A stretch of 64,000 bases of DNA from Prosapia bicincta (taxonomy: Eukaryota > Arthropoda > Insecta > Hemiptera > Cercopidae): assembly GCA_036971475.1 (NCBI GenBank), contig JBAIZL010000010.1, positions 6,890,131 through 6,954,130 of the forward strand, written 5' to 3'. A model generated the notes under the pieces. That model did not search any database. It saw nothing but the letters and a program-made list of their open reading frames with translations, and was not told where the DNA came from. Positions 25,336 through 38,296 of the stretch are shown in pieces. A program made the position numbers and the translations under genes. How positions within the stretch are numbered: position 1 is the first letter of the stretch; each line of letters begins with the position of its first letter.

Positions 25336-26960
25336 ATCACTTAAAACACTTTACGATCACAAATAATAGCCGTAATGGTTCTACGAAAGTCGTCTTTTGA
25401 GAAACGTCCACAATTCTGTTTCTTAAGAGCTTGGGGTATTGCGGGTTTTGGAAACACAGTGGTTTCCTTGGATTGTTTTCTCTTTCGCAAATTTTATCTA
25501 GCTCGCGGATGCAACTGTAGTGGCATTGGGGAAAGAACTGTACAAAGTAGACCGGTAACAGCATACACGTTGGGCTTAGCTGTTGGGAGTTAATAACTCT
25601 GCTGATTTAGCTGTTAGGTAAATAACTGTTAAATTATTTATATTATTGTAGAGCTTAGAACATATCGTTTTATAAATATGCTTGACGATGAAATGTTTGT
25701 ACATATGTAAATACAATTAATGTATATATATAAAAAATATTATAAAATATATGACAAACATAAATAATATATAAATATAAATAAACATAATATATACATT
25801 ATGTAAAAATAATAAAAACATAATATAAAATCCGATTTCCTGTACAGTAATTAAAATACATAACAATATACAAATACAACAATTGTTTAAATTAGCAAAC
25901 ATTCAAAGCTTTTCGTCGATAAAAAGTCCCGACATCATCATAAATGAATAAAGACGATCATATAACATATAATAGTTTAGATCCAACACCAGTGCTGCCA
26001 AATCTAATACAATATTGGCAAATATATCATCTTGCTGGCGTAACGTTATAGGCAATGCATATAGTATCACATTCGGTCCATTTATTAATTATATTGTTTT
26101 TATATATTTCAAATGCTTCGTATATGTTTGTTCTCAACCTTCATGCCTTTCGTTTATAATATTCATATTTTATATTTTTCAAATTAACGGTTATTATTAA
26201 TATTAATTTTTGCAAAGTTTGGTTTGTATATATCTGGTTGTATATAGGCATTAAAGTATTTTGTATATCTTTCTTTTAATTTTTCTTTCTTTACCTATAT
26301 AATCTTTCTTACAACTTTCACATTCTAATTAATAAAGTCTATTTTTACATGCATAATAAATATTTTATATAAATAATTAAGCTGACACCACGCGTACATT
26401 TGTTACTTAGCCTAAATAAGAGCAACTCTTAAGAGAGAGCAGATTAAATGAGAGTTTTGTACCGCCCAGCCTTGGTGGAGCTGGAAGTGGATGTTGGTGT
26501 GTCTGCATGTTTTATTGCTAAAGTTGCTTCGGATAAAGTTGGCTAATTTGCAAACTTTGACTTTCTTACTTTCCCGACACAGTATATCTCTAGATAGGGT
26601 TAGATGCAGTTTGTCCCCCTCTGCACCGCTGCTGTGCAGTCACTCGCTGACTGCGGCCTCTAGAGTGGTGGACCGAATATTACCTCTTCATTGAAGGAAA
26701 TATTATTATTGCATGATTGATTTGCTTGTTGCGTTGTAAATACAAATAGTGAAAGGGTTTTTAAACAAATAATTTCGGGAATGTTAGAAGCTCTTTTATT
26801 TAAATCTGAAGACTTTCACTGAAGGCAATGAGAGGTTTTATTTTAGTACGAGTTTTCTAGTTTAATTGAAGATCTTTTATAAATATATTTCTTGTCAAGA
26901 ATAGACAAAGTGATAAGCAGTGTAGACTATATGCAAAACACATTCATATATTCTTTCTAT
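25336..26960. other. AT-rich spacer
   Basis: Frames of 60-75 codons show nothing known. 25700-25860 is extremely AT-rich (ATATAA-type low complexity). The hammerhead-like relict at 25901-25945 is listed separately. Confidence 0.45.
25901..25945 (-). ncRNA. Broken copy of the hammerhead-like motif
   Basis: On the minus strand the order is ATGATGA, GTCG...CGAC, GAAA (plus-strand TTTC at 25911-25914), then AGCTTTGAAT, aligned with the copy at 11861-11905. Position C3 of the catalytic core is A instead of C (plus-strand T at 25941), which would be expected to abolish hammerhead activity. Stem II keeps a perfect GTCG/CGAC base. This suggests a dispersed family rather than a single chance match. 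Confidence 0.35.
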
Positions 26961-27390
26961 TAGTTCGCACTTTCTCTATTAATATATCTTGTTCAAATTT
27001 TCAATCGTTAGTTAATTATTTTCATTCATCCACTCAAGTATATATAATGTTCAAAAACTTGTAGTGGATGCCACTTGATGTTATTACAGTTTGAATAGTA
27101 ACAATAGGAGCAAGTTATGCAATGTGGTTATTTCGTCCCATTTGGTTTCAAATAAGTGATAACATATGATTCATAAAACAGCTGATTTTGTATTTCAGGT
27201 TATGTGATAGAACAGCTGTTTTAACGCATAGGTTATATTACTTTATTTATACTAATTGTAATTACTATGTAAAATGTAACTAAAATTAAATTTTTTTTGT
27301 TCATCTGAGTTGGAATTGACTTTAGTTTTGTTTATGTTTGTTGTTTATTATTTAACTTTGTTTATTTAGATTGTTATAAATATGATGAGA
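26961..27390 (+). repeat. Unclassified interspersed repeat family, copy 3
   Basis: Begins TAGTTCGCAC..TATATCTTGTTCAAATTTTC and keeps ATTCATCCACTCAAG, GTAGTGGATGCCACTTGATG, CCCATTTGGTTTCAAATAAG, TGATAACATATGATTCATAA, the AACAGCTG/CAGCTGTT inverted pair and GTTGGAATTGACTTTAG. Relative to copies 1 and 2 it lacks about 85 bp between the ACTTGATG and CCCATTTGG blocks, including the GAGAAAACGTTTTCACA segment. Confidence 0.78.
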
Positions 27391-28359
27391 CTAATTGTTC
27401 AAGAAAATTTCGTTTACAAAATTCTTTTGATTGTTATTTTGTATGCCCGATCAAACCCATTACCAAACCCAAACCAACCTTTTACGTGACTTTCGTCCTA
27501 CAGAATACATATAAACCTATTGCTTGAATTGTTAATAAACTTGAGTCCTTATGGTTTAATCACATTTATAAGGAGTGAAGCATGTATCATTATTATTTGA
27601 GAGACCAGTTATTGCTTTGATAACTATGTTTTTAAACATTTGATTTTATTCCTTAAAAAACCACCCTATTAAGGTAATTAAAACTACTAATTTTCTGTTA
27701 TACCCGCGTCTTATTTAATAAGTTTAAATAAACCCTTATTCAATTCATTCTACAAGGTAACAAGCTTTTATAAATGCTATGAATATCAAACATACTTTGG
27801 AATCAGAAATTTTAAAAAATGTCAACATTAATTATAATTAGAGAGCGATGGTTGCAGATTATTTGGATTTATTTCGTTCGGCGCTGCGAGATAAGCAAAA
27901 ACAATAACAACAACTTCTAATTAGAAGGGATCACTCACCCCCTCCTACCCTCCCTTCTCCTGGTTTCGGTCGATCTCTTTAATTACAAACAAAATCACAC
28001 TTAAAGAATAACAATACTTGGCACTTGTTACAGGAATGTGAGAAAGGCTGTTTGAATATAAAATTTGATCGTCACTGATTAGGTAATTGGATAGTCTTGT
28101 TTTACAACATAACAAGTGAGCTAAAATGTTATCCTCAATGTGTGTGTTTGTGTGTGTGTGTGTCTGAATTTTGTATTATATAGAAGTGGCTGAGAATGTA
28201 TTATACAAATGCAGACATTTGAAACTCTTTATAATTTGGTGTATATTTGTTATGAGGTTGATTGAGGATAAATACAGGGTCTTAAGTTACCATTAATGCG
28301 TGTAATATTATCCTGACATGTTACCCAGGTGTCACGTTAGTTTTACTTGCAATTAGGCA
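27391..28359. other. AT-rich spacer with a short (TG)n
   Basis: (TG)n with one interruption lies at 28138-28163. No gene is recognised. Confidence 0.45.
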
Positions 28360-28640
28360 CCGTGACGCTGCCGTTACGTGACGCAATAGTGCTAAAACAA
28401 ATAGGCGCAATGATATCTCGACATATGCAATATCACCGCTCTCTCACTTTATCGGGCGATAACTTCTCCGACATTTCATAAAGGCATTTCCAACGACACA
28501 GGGTTTTTCCTCTATATATTAACTTTGCTACATCCCGGGTTTTATGTCTCACAGATTTATCTCCCTGTATGAATGTCCCCGCCTTTAATATCTCTCTGTC
28601 GTCGTGTCACATGTGACCAAAAAGGCGGCAGCGCACTATC
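28360..28640. promoter_or_regulatory. GC-richer patch with palindromic E-box
   Basis: Composition is more balanced here than in the neighbours. It contains GTTACGTGACGC near 28369-28384 and the 12 bp perfect palindrome GTCACATGTGAC near 28606-28617, with a CACATGTG core that is also the centre of the 113 bp satellite monomer. No start site or gene can be assigned; a regulatory role is inference. Confidence 0.25.
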
Positions 28641-29340
28641 CTAGACTTCTGAAATTACTAAGTGTATGAAATAGATGAAATACACAGTACTGATCTAAAC
28701 ACATTGTATATACATATATTATGTATTATTTAAATATAATCTAGTGTTTGGAGAATATTCTTCCAATATATTCTTTTAGCTCTATTTGCTTTTCAAATTT
28801 TACTAGCTTTGTTTTAACACATATAATATAAAAGTAACAATATAGTATAAATACTGTATAATAAACAAATATAAATGTAACAACATATTATCTTGCTATT
28901 TATTATATTTGTTGCTATACGGTATATTTGGTTTTATAATAAAAGAATATGTTAAAAGTTTTACAAATGCATTTCGATGTAAGGTATATATTTAAAACCC
29001 ACACATTAATATTTAATGTATATACGTTTGTATTTGAAAGGTGTTTAAAGAATGTATTCGTTCTCAGAAAGTTAGTATTTATATAAGAAACATAGAGTTA
29101 ACCGTGTCTAAAAAAGGCCTATACATACACAGTGGACACTCAAACTGGGAAAAGACGGCGCTGTGTAGGCAACGTAATAACACGAGAAACAACAATCCAA
29201 CAATACTAAACCAAAGTACCTTATCACTACTACTACGGTCAGAATCTATTCAAAATAACACTAACACAAATACTTCTTTCTTACTGAAAATGAACACATT
29301 CCTCAATGGACCCAGACTCTTATTTATAACCCTGAATCTG
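28641..29340. other. AT-rich spacer
   Basis: A frame at 29041-29343 (100 codons, starting GTG) shows no domain I recognise. Nothing else is seen. Confidence 0.4.
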
Positions 29341-29560
29341 TGAAGCTAGTTGCGTCTCTTTGCACTACATCGACAGCCACAGTGGTAAAATGCCACTAGG
29401 ATGCGTCACGCTGACGTTACGACTCCATTGTTCTACACTCCTTGGTCACGTGACTGCAATGACGCTTGAAAGATTTTATCCTATGAATTTACTTGTCTGT
29501 AATACAGTAGTACCGCCATTTATTGTGTGACGCAGGCTTAGCTTTGCTTACACCTTGGTT
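29341..29560. promoter_or_regulatory. Second GC-richer patch with E-box and YY1-like strings
   Basis: Contains GTCACGCTGACGTTACG near 29406-29422, similar to GTGACGCTGCCGTTACG near 28363-28379. It also has the 10 bp palindrome GTCACGTGAC near 29445-29454 (canonical CACGTG E-box) and CCGCCATTT near 29513 (AAATGGCGG, the YY1/Pho type, on the other strand). The clustering suggests promoter or enhancer DNA but is not proof. Confidence 0.25.
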
Positions 29561-30240
29561 ATAATAAATATTGGTTGCAATTGGAAACATGCGTACAAAA
29601 CGAATCTACCAGGGGTTGGGTTGCACGTTTCACTAGAGTTGCAGAAGTATATGATGGCAGGTGATGTATCCTCTTCGCTGCTACTTTCAGATGATGTGCT
29701 TTAAAGTTTTTAGTTTTAATGATTATTTTTCAAACAATTCTGGGCTCACTCACATTGTGATAAATAATATTGCTCTAATATAAACTAAATAATGCCGTTA
29801 CGTGGTTTAAAATAATTGAAATTAATATTGCAAAATAACTCAGTCGGCAGTAAAACAATATATTTTAATTAAATGCAGTTCTGACTCAGCAGGTGGAGCC
29901 ACTCGTCATATAAAACCTGGAAGTTTATGAAGTCTGATATGAAATGTAGTATTCTATACTTTGGACATACTGTGATATTGTCTCTCCTAAATTATTATTG
30001 AACTTTATATAGAGACATTTTATTGTTGTTTAATTTATACGGTGCGAAGTTGTAAAATCATACATGAAATCTTTTTAATATGATTTCTATTTTCATTAGA
30101 AATAGCTTTTTTTCTACTTTTAGTTATAATTAGGTTTAAATTATAATTTTGTAAGAATCTGAAATACATAGTCTGTAAAATAGAGTAAATACAATAACTT
30201 TCGAGCCGTGATTTTAAATATTTCGTACAAGAAAAACTGT
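29561..30240. other. AT-rich spacer before unit B
   Basis: Near 29876-29915 the string CAGTTCTGACTCAGCAGGTGG resembles CAGTTCTGAGCAGCCGGTGG of the exon-like block at 1510-1530, hinting at an older related fragment. Otherwise nothing is recognised. Confidence 0.4.
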
Positions 30241-30926
30241 ATAAGTCTATTTGTTTATGAATACATAGAACATCGCAAGTTTCGATATCATAGTTACCAT
30301 CATTATAGGAAACATTAAAAATAACTAGCGGGAGTTATAGAAAGTAAAACGTATATATTGTATGTGGAAGTTGAGAGATTGTATCTGTAGTTAGGAAAAG
30401 AGTATTTTTAAAGCTATTTGAAGGAGGAGCTAAGTTTAAATTCGAGATTTACTGTCCTCAAGTACCTATGTAATAATTACTAAATGATAAATATACAAAC
30501 AAAAACACAACTAACGGTAAAACAAACACAAATAACCGTGTATAGTTACGACCCAATTTTAAAGCGCAATATCATGAGGGATACAATTCTATTATTAGTC
30601 AGAAATTCGTTTCAATTCCCCGAAATACGTTAATTTCCATTTGTTGTGGGCAATAATATCGTGTGTTAACAATTTTCTATCGCGGCGTGTGAAAATAGTA
30701 TTCAAATGACCCATGCTGTTCGCTGAATGAAATTACAAATTTAAATCATAAATTGCTGCAATGTTGTATATTACGATTAAAGTAGATTAAAGTATGATGG
30801 ATGAAATTGGTTTCACAATTGCTTTCCCCAAATTTAGTGGAAACGTTCCTTTAATGAGAATACGCAGATATCATTCAATACATTTGAAAGTTTCACTTGA
30901 AGGCAGGTTTTCTTTCTGATCAACCA
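30241..30926. repeat. Left flank of duplicated locus, unit B
   Basis: Second copy of the sequence at 1-680, with scattered substitutions and small indels (for example an extra ACAA near 30500 and a GATTAAAGTA insertion near 30775). It leads straight into the expanded satellite array. The satellite-related segment begins at the same point relative to this flank as in unit A. Confidence 0.88.
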
Positions 30927-33870
30927 GACTGCCATCTTGTAGCATGTACAAACTCCTTCCAAGCCCTTGTCACAGTGGTCTGTAACAGGTTACTTTACTT
31001 TACTAAACTTACTCGTACTCATACGAACACAATATTTTAGATTGCCTTCCAGGCACATATGCAGGCTCTTTTCGAGCCCTTGTCACAGCGGTCTATAACA
31101 GGTTACTTTACTTTACTAAACTTACACGTACTCCTAAGAACACAATCTTTTAGATTGCCTTACAGGCACATGTGCAGGCTCCTTTCGAGCCCTTGTCACA
31201 GTGGTCTGTAACGGGTTACTTTACTTTACTAAAATTACTCGTACTCCTTGCAACACAGTCTTTTAGATTGCCTGCCAGGCACATGTGCAGGCTCATATCG
31301 AGCCCTTGACACAGTGGTCTATAACAGGTTACTTTACTTTACTAAACTTACACGTACTCCTAAGAACACATTCTTTTAGATTGCCTTCCAGGCACATGTG
31401 CAGGCTCATATCGAGCCCTTGACACAGTGGTCTATAACAGGTTACTTTACTTTACTAAACTTACACGTACTCCTAAGAACACAATCTTTTAGATTGCCTT
31501 CCAGGCACATGTGCAGGCTCATATCGAGCCCTTGACACAGTGGTCTATAACAGGTTACTTTACTTTACTAAAATTACTCGTACTCCTTGCAACACAGTCT
31601 TTTAGATTGCCTGCCAGGCACATGTGCAGGCTCATATCGAGCCCTTGACACAGTGGTCTATAACAGGTTACTTTACTTTACTAAACTTACACGTACTCCT
31701 AAGAACACAATCTTTTAGATTGCCTGCCAGGCACATGTGCAGGCTCATATCGAGCCCTTGACACAGTGGTCTATAACGGGTTACTTTACTTTACTAAAAT
31801 TACTCGTACTCCTTGCAACACAGTCTTTTAGATTGCCTGCCAGGCACATGTGCAGGCTCATATCGAGCCCTTGACACAGTGGTCTATAACAGGTTACTTT
31901 ACTTTACTAAAATTACTCGTACTCCTTGCAACACAGTCTTTTAGATTGCCTGCCAGGCACATGTGCAGGCTCATATCGAGCCCTTGACACAGTGGTCTAT
32001 AACAGGTTACTTTAATTTACTAAAATTACTCGTACTCCTTGCAACACAGTCTTTTACATTGCCTGCCAGGCACATGTGCAGGCTCATATCGAGCCCTTGA
32101 CACAGTGGTCTATAACAGGTTACTTTACTTTACTAAACTTACACGTACTCCTAAGAACACAATCTTTTAGATTGCCTTCCAGGCACATGTGCAGGCTCAT
32201 ATCGAGCCCTTGACACAGTGGTCTATAACAGGTTACTTTACTTTACTAAACTTACACGTACTCCTAAGAACACAATCTTTTAGATTGCCTTCCAGGCACA
32301 TGTGCAGGCTCATATCGAGCCCTTGACACAGTGGTCTATAACAGGTTACTTTACTTTACTAAAATTACTCGTACTCCTTGCAACACAGTCTTTTAGATTG
32401 CCTGCCAGGCACATGTGCAGGCTCATATCGAGCCCTTGACACAGTGGTCTATAACGGGTTACTTCACTTTACTAAAATTACTCGTACTTCTTGCAACACA
32501 GTCTTTTAGATTGCCTGCCAGGCACATGTGCAGGCTCATATCGAGCCCTTGACACAGTGGTCTATAACAGGTTACTTTACTTTACTAAACTTACACGTAC
32601 TCCTAAGAACACAATCTTTTAGATTGCCTTACAGGCACATGTGCAGGCTCCTTTCGAGCCCTTGTCACAGTGGTCTGTAACGGGTTACTTTACTTTACTA
32701 AAATTACTCGTACTCCTTGCAACACAGTCTTTTAGATTGCCTGCCAGGCACATGTGCAGGCTCATATCGAGCCCTTGACACAGTGGTCTATAACAGGTTA
32801 CTTTACTTTACTAAACTTACACGTACTCCTAAGAACACAATCTTTTAGATTGCCTTCCAGGCACATGTGCAGGCTCATATCGAGCCCTTGTCACAGTGGT
32901 CTGTAACAGGTTACTTGACTCTACTAAACTTACACGTACTCCTAAGAACACAATCTTTTAGATTGCCTGCCAGGCACATGTGCAGGCTCATATCGAGCCC
33001 TTGACACAGTGGTCTATAACAGGTTACTTGACTCTACTAAACTTACACGTACTCCTAAGAACACAATCTTTTAGATTGCCTTCCAGGCACATGTGCAGGC
33101 TCATATCGAGCCCTTGTCACAGTGGTCTGTAACAGGTTACTTGACTCTACTAAACTTACACGTACTCCTAAGAACACAATCTTTTAGATTGCCTTCCAGG
33201 CACATGTGCAGGCTCATATCGAGCCCTTGTCACAGTGGTCTGTAACAGGTTACTTGACTCTACTAAACTTACACGTACTCCTAAGAACACAATCTTTTAG
33301 ATTGCCTTACAGGCACATGTGCAGGCTCCTTTCGAGCCCTTGTCACAGTGGTCTGTAACGGGTTACTTTACTTTACTAAAATTACTCGTACTCCTTGCAA
33401 CACAGTCTTTTAGATTGCCTGCCAGGCACATGTTCAGGCTCATATCGAGCCCTTGACACAGTGGTCTATAACAGGTTACTTTACTTTACTAAACTTACAC
33501 GTACTCCTAAGAACACAATCTTTTAGATTGCCTTCCAGGCACATGTGCAGGCTCATATCGAGCCCTTGTCACAGTGGTCTGTAACAGGTTACTTGACTCT
33601 ACTAAACTTACACGTACTCCTAAGAACACAATCTTTTAGATTGCCTGCCAGGCACATGTGCAGGCTCATATCGAGCCCTTGACACAGTGGTCTATAACAG
33701 GTTACTTTACTTTACTAAACTTACACGTACTCCTAAGAACACAATCTTTTAGATTGCCTGCCAGGCACATGTGCATGCTCATATCGAGCCCTTGACACAG
33801 TGGTCTATAACAGGTTACTTTACTTTACTAAACTTACACGTACTCCTAAGAACACAATCTTTTAGATTGC

Positions 33871-35678
33871 CTTCCAGGCTCATGTGCAGGCTCCTTTCGA
33901 GCCCTTGTCACAGTGGTCTGTAACAGGTTACTTTACTTTACTAAACTTACACGTACTCCTAAGAACACAATCTTTTAGATTGCCTTCCAGGCTCATGTGC
34001 AGGCTCCTTTCGAGCCCTTGTCACAGTGGTCTGTAACAGGTTACTTTACTTTACTAAACTTACACGTACTCCTAAGAACACAATCTTTTAGATTGCCTGC
34101 CAGGTACATGTGCAGGCTCCTTTCGAGCCCTTGTCACAGTGGACTGTAACGGGTTACTTTACTTTACTAAAATTACTCGTACTCCTTGCAACACAGTCTT
34201 TTAGATTGCCTGCCAGGCACATGTGCAGGCTCATATCGAGCCCTTGACACAGTGGTCTATAACAGGTTACTTTACTTTACTAAACTTACACGTACTCCTA
34301 AGAACACAATCTTTTAGATTGCCTGCCAGGCACATGTGCAGGCTCATATCGAGCCCTTGACACAGTGGTCTATAACAGGTTACTTTACTTTACTAAACTT
34401 ACACGTACTCCTAAGAACACAATCTTTTAGATTGCCTGCCAGGCACATGTGCAGGCTCATATCGAGCCCTTGACTCAGTGGTCTATAACAGGTTACTTTA
34501 CTTTACTAAACTTACACGTACTCCTAAGAACACAATCTTTTAGATTGCCTGCCAGGCACATGTGCAGGCTCATATCGAGCCCTTGACACAGTGGTCTATA
34601 ACAGGTTACTTTACTTTACTAAACTTACACGTACTCCTAAGAACACAATCTTTTAGATTGCCTGCCAGGCACATGTGCAGGCTCATATCGAGCCCTTGAC
34701 ACAGTGGTCTATAACAGGTTACTTTACTTTACTAAACTTACACGTACTCCTAAGAACACAATCTTTTAGATTGCCTGCCAGGCACATGTGCAGGCTCATA
34801 TCGAGCCCTTGACACAGTGGTCTATAACAGGTTACTTTACTTTACTAAACTTACACGACTCCTAAGAACACAATCTTTTAGATTGCCTGCCAGGCACATG
34901 TGCAGGCTCATATCGAGCCCTTGACACAGTGGTCTATAACAGGTTACTTTACTTTACTAAACTTACACGTACTCCTAAGAACACAATCTTTTAGATTGCC
35001 TGCCAGGCACATGTGCAGGCTCATATCGACCCCTTGACACAGTGGTCTATAACAGGTTACTTTACTTTACTAAACTTACACGTACTCCTAAGAACACAAT
35101 CTTTTAGATTGCCTGCCAGGCACATGTGCAGGCTCATATCGAGCCCTTGACACAGTGGTCTATAACAGGTTACTTTACTTTACTAAACTTACACGTACTC
35201 CTAAGAACACAATCTTTTAGATTGCCTGCCAGGCACATGTGCAGGCTCATATCGAGCCCTTGACACAGTGGTCTATAACAGGTTACTTTACTTTACTAAA
35301 CTTACACGTACTCCTAAGAACACAATCTTTTAGATTGCCTGCCAGGCACATGTGCAGGCTCATATCGAGCCCTTGACACAGTGGTCTATAACAGGTTACT
35401 TTACTTTACTAAACTTACACGTACTCCTAAGAACACAATCTTTTAGATTGCCTGCCAGGCACATGTGCAGGCTCATATCGAGCCCTTGACACAGTGGTCT
35501 ATAACAGGTTACTTTACTTTACTAAACTTACACGTACTCCTAAGAACACAATCTTTTAGATTGCCTGCCAGGCACATGTGCAGGCTCATATCGAGCCCTT
35601 GACACAGTGGTCTATAACAGGTTACTTTACTTTACTAAACTTACACGTACTCCTAAGAACACAATCTTTTAGATTGCC
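33871..35678 (+). repeat. Higher-order module, first clear instance (C-C-B, A run, D)
   Basis: Starts with two subtype C monomers (CTTCCAGGCTCATGTG, CTCCTTTCGAGCCC), then a monomer with CAGGTACATGTG (34101) that ends in the B-type right half, then a run of near-identical subtype A monomers, and ends where subtype D (CTTACAGTCACATG) begins at 35678. Length is 16 monomers minus one base. The same architecture recurs at 37824-39519 (15 monomers), 42231-44830 (23), 46412-48219 (16 minus one base; its end region also carries B and D copies) and 49688-51383 (15, with one C instead of two). A partial instance begins at 40536. Confidence 0.85.
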
Positions 35679-38259
35679 TTACAGTCACATGTGCAGGCTC
35701 ATATCGAGCCCTTGACACAGTGGACTGTAACGGGTTACTTTACTTTACTAAAATTACTCGTACTCCTTGCAACACAGTCTTTTAGATTGCCTGCCAGGCA
35801 CATGTGCTGGCTCATATCGAGTCCTTGACACAGTGGACTGTAACAGGTTACTTTACTTTACTAAACTTACACGTACTCCTAAGAACACAATCTTTTAGAT
35901 TGCCTTACAGTCACATGTGCAGGCTCATATCGAGCCCTTGACACAGTGGACTGTAACAGGTTACTTTACTTTACTAAAATTACTCGTACTCCTTGCAACA
36001 CAGTCTTTTAGATTGCCTGCCAGGCACATGTGCAGGCTCATATCGAGCCCTTGACACAGTATACTGTAACGGGTTACTTTACTTTACTAAAATTACTCGT
36101 ACTCCTTGCAACACAGTCTTTTAGATTGCCTGCCAGGCACATGTGCAGGCTCATATCGAGCCCTTGACACAGTGGTCTATAACAGGTTACTTTACTTTAC
36201 TAAACTTACACGTACTCCTAAGAACACAATCTTTTAGATTGCCTTACAGTCACATGTGCAGGCTCATATCGAGCCCTTGACACAGTGGTCTATAACAGGT
36301 TACTTTACTTTACTAAACTTACACGTACTCCTAAGAACACAGTCTTTTAGATTGCCTGCCAGGCACATGTGCAGGCTCATATCGAGCCCTTGTCACAGTG
36401 GTCTGTAACAGGTTACTTGACTCTACTAAACTTACACGTACTCCTAAGAACACAATCTTTTAGATTGCCTTCCAGGCACATGTGCAGGCTCATATCGAGC
36501 CCTTGTCACAGTGGTCTGTAACAGGTTACTTGACTCTACTAAACTTACACGTACTCCTAAGAACACAATTTTTTAGATTGCCTGCCAGGCACATGTGCAG
36601 GCTCATATCGAGCCCTTGACACAGTGGTCTATAACAGGTTACTTTACTTTACTAAACTTACACGTACTCCTAAGAACACAATCTTTTAGATTGCCTTACA
36701 GGCACATGTGCAGGCTCCTTTCGAGCCCTTGTCACAGTGGTCTGTAACGGGTTACTTTACTTTACTAAAATTATTCGTACTCCTTGCAACACAGTCTTTT
36801 AGATTGCCTGCCAGGCACATGTGCAGGCTCATATCGAGCCCTTGACACAGTGGTCTATAACAGGTTACTTTACTTTACTAAACTTACACGTACTCCTAAG
36901 AACACAGTCTTTTAGATTGCCTGCCAGGCACATGTGCAGGCTCATATCGAGCCCTTGTCACAGTGGTCTGTAACAGGTTACTTGACTCTACTAAACTTAC
37001 ACGTACTCCTAAGAACACAATCTTTTAGATTGCCTTCCAGGCACATGTGCAGGCTCATATCGAGCCCTTGTCACAGTGGTCTGTAACAGGTTACTTGACT
37101 CTACTAAACTTACACGTACTCCTAAGAACACAATCTTTTAGATTGCCTGCCAGGCACATGTGCAGGCTCATATCGAGCCCTTGACACAGTGGTCTATAAC
37201 AGGTTACTTTACTTTACTAAACTTACACGTACTCCTAAGAACACAATCTTTTAGATTGCCTTACAGGCACATGTGCAGGCTCCTTTCGAGCCCTTGTCAC
37301 AGTGGTCTGTAACGGGTTACTTTACTTTACTAAAATTACTCGTACTCCTTGCAACACAGTCTTTTAGATTGCCTGCCAGGCACATGTGCAGGCTCATATC
37401 GAGCCCTTGACACAGTGGTCTATAACAGGTTACTTTACTTTACTAAACTTACACGTACTCCTAAGAACACAATCTTTTAGATTGCCTTCCAGGCACATGT
37501 GCAGGCTCATATCGAGCCCTTGTCACAGTGGTCTGTAACAGGTTACTTGACTCTACTAAACTTACACGTACTCCTAAGAACACAATCTTTTAGATTGCCT
37601 GCAGGCACATGTGCAGGCTCATATCGAGCCCTTGACACAGTGGTCTATAACAGGTTACTTTACTTTACTAAACTTACACGTACTCCTAAGAACACAATCT
37701 TTTAGATTGCCTGCCAGGCACATGTGCAGGCTCATATCGAGCCCTTGACACAGTGGTCTATAACAGGTTACTTTACTTTACTAAACTTACACGTACTCCT
37801 AAGAACACAATCTTTTAGATTGCCTTCCAGGCTCATGTGCAGGCTCCTTTCGAGACCTTGTCACAGTGGTCTGTAACAGGTTACTTTACTTTACTAAACT
37901 TACACGTACTCCTAAGAACACAATCTTTTAGATTGCCTTCCAGGCTCATGTGCAGGCTCCTTTCGAGCCCTTGTCACAGTGGTCTGTAACAGGTTACTTT
38001 ACTTTACTAAACTTACACGTACTCCTAAGAACACAATCTTTTAGATTGCCTGCCAGGTACATGTGCAGGCTCCTTTCGAGCCCTTGTCACAGTGGACTGT
38101 AACGGGTTACTTTACTTTACTAAAATTACTCGTACTCCTTGCAACACAGTCTTTTAGATTGCCTGCCAGGCACATGTGCAGGCTCATATCGAGCCCTTGA
38201 CACAGTGGTCTATAACAGGTTACTTTACTTTACTAAACTTACACGTACTCCTAAGAACA

Positions 38260-38296
38260 CAATCTTTTAGATTGCCTGCCAGGCACATGTGCAGGC
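38260..38296. other. Dyad cluster in the satellite monomer (representative copy)
   Basis: Three symmetries overlap in 37 bp. CAATCT-TTT-AGATTG (38260-38274) is a hairpin with a 6 bp stem. GCCTG-C-CAGGC (38274-38284) follows. GCACATGTGC (38283-38292) is a perfect 10 bp palindrome with an E-box core. GCCTGC can alternatively pair with GCAGGC (38291-38296). Type A monomers carry the whole set; subtypes B, C and D weaken one element. No CENP-B-box match is present. Confidence 0.8.
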
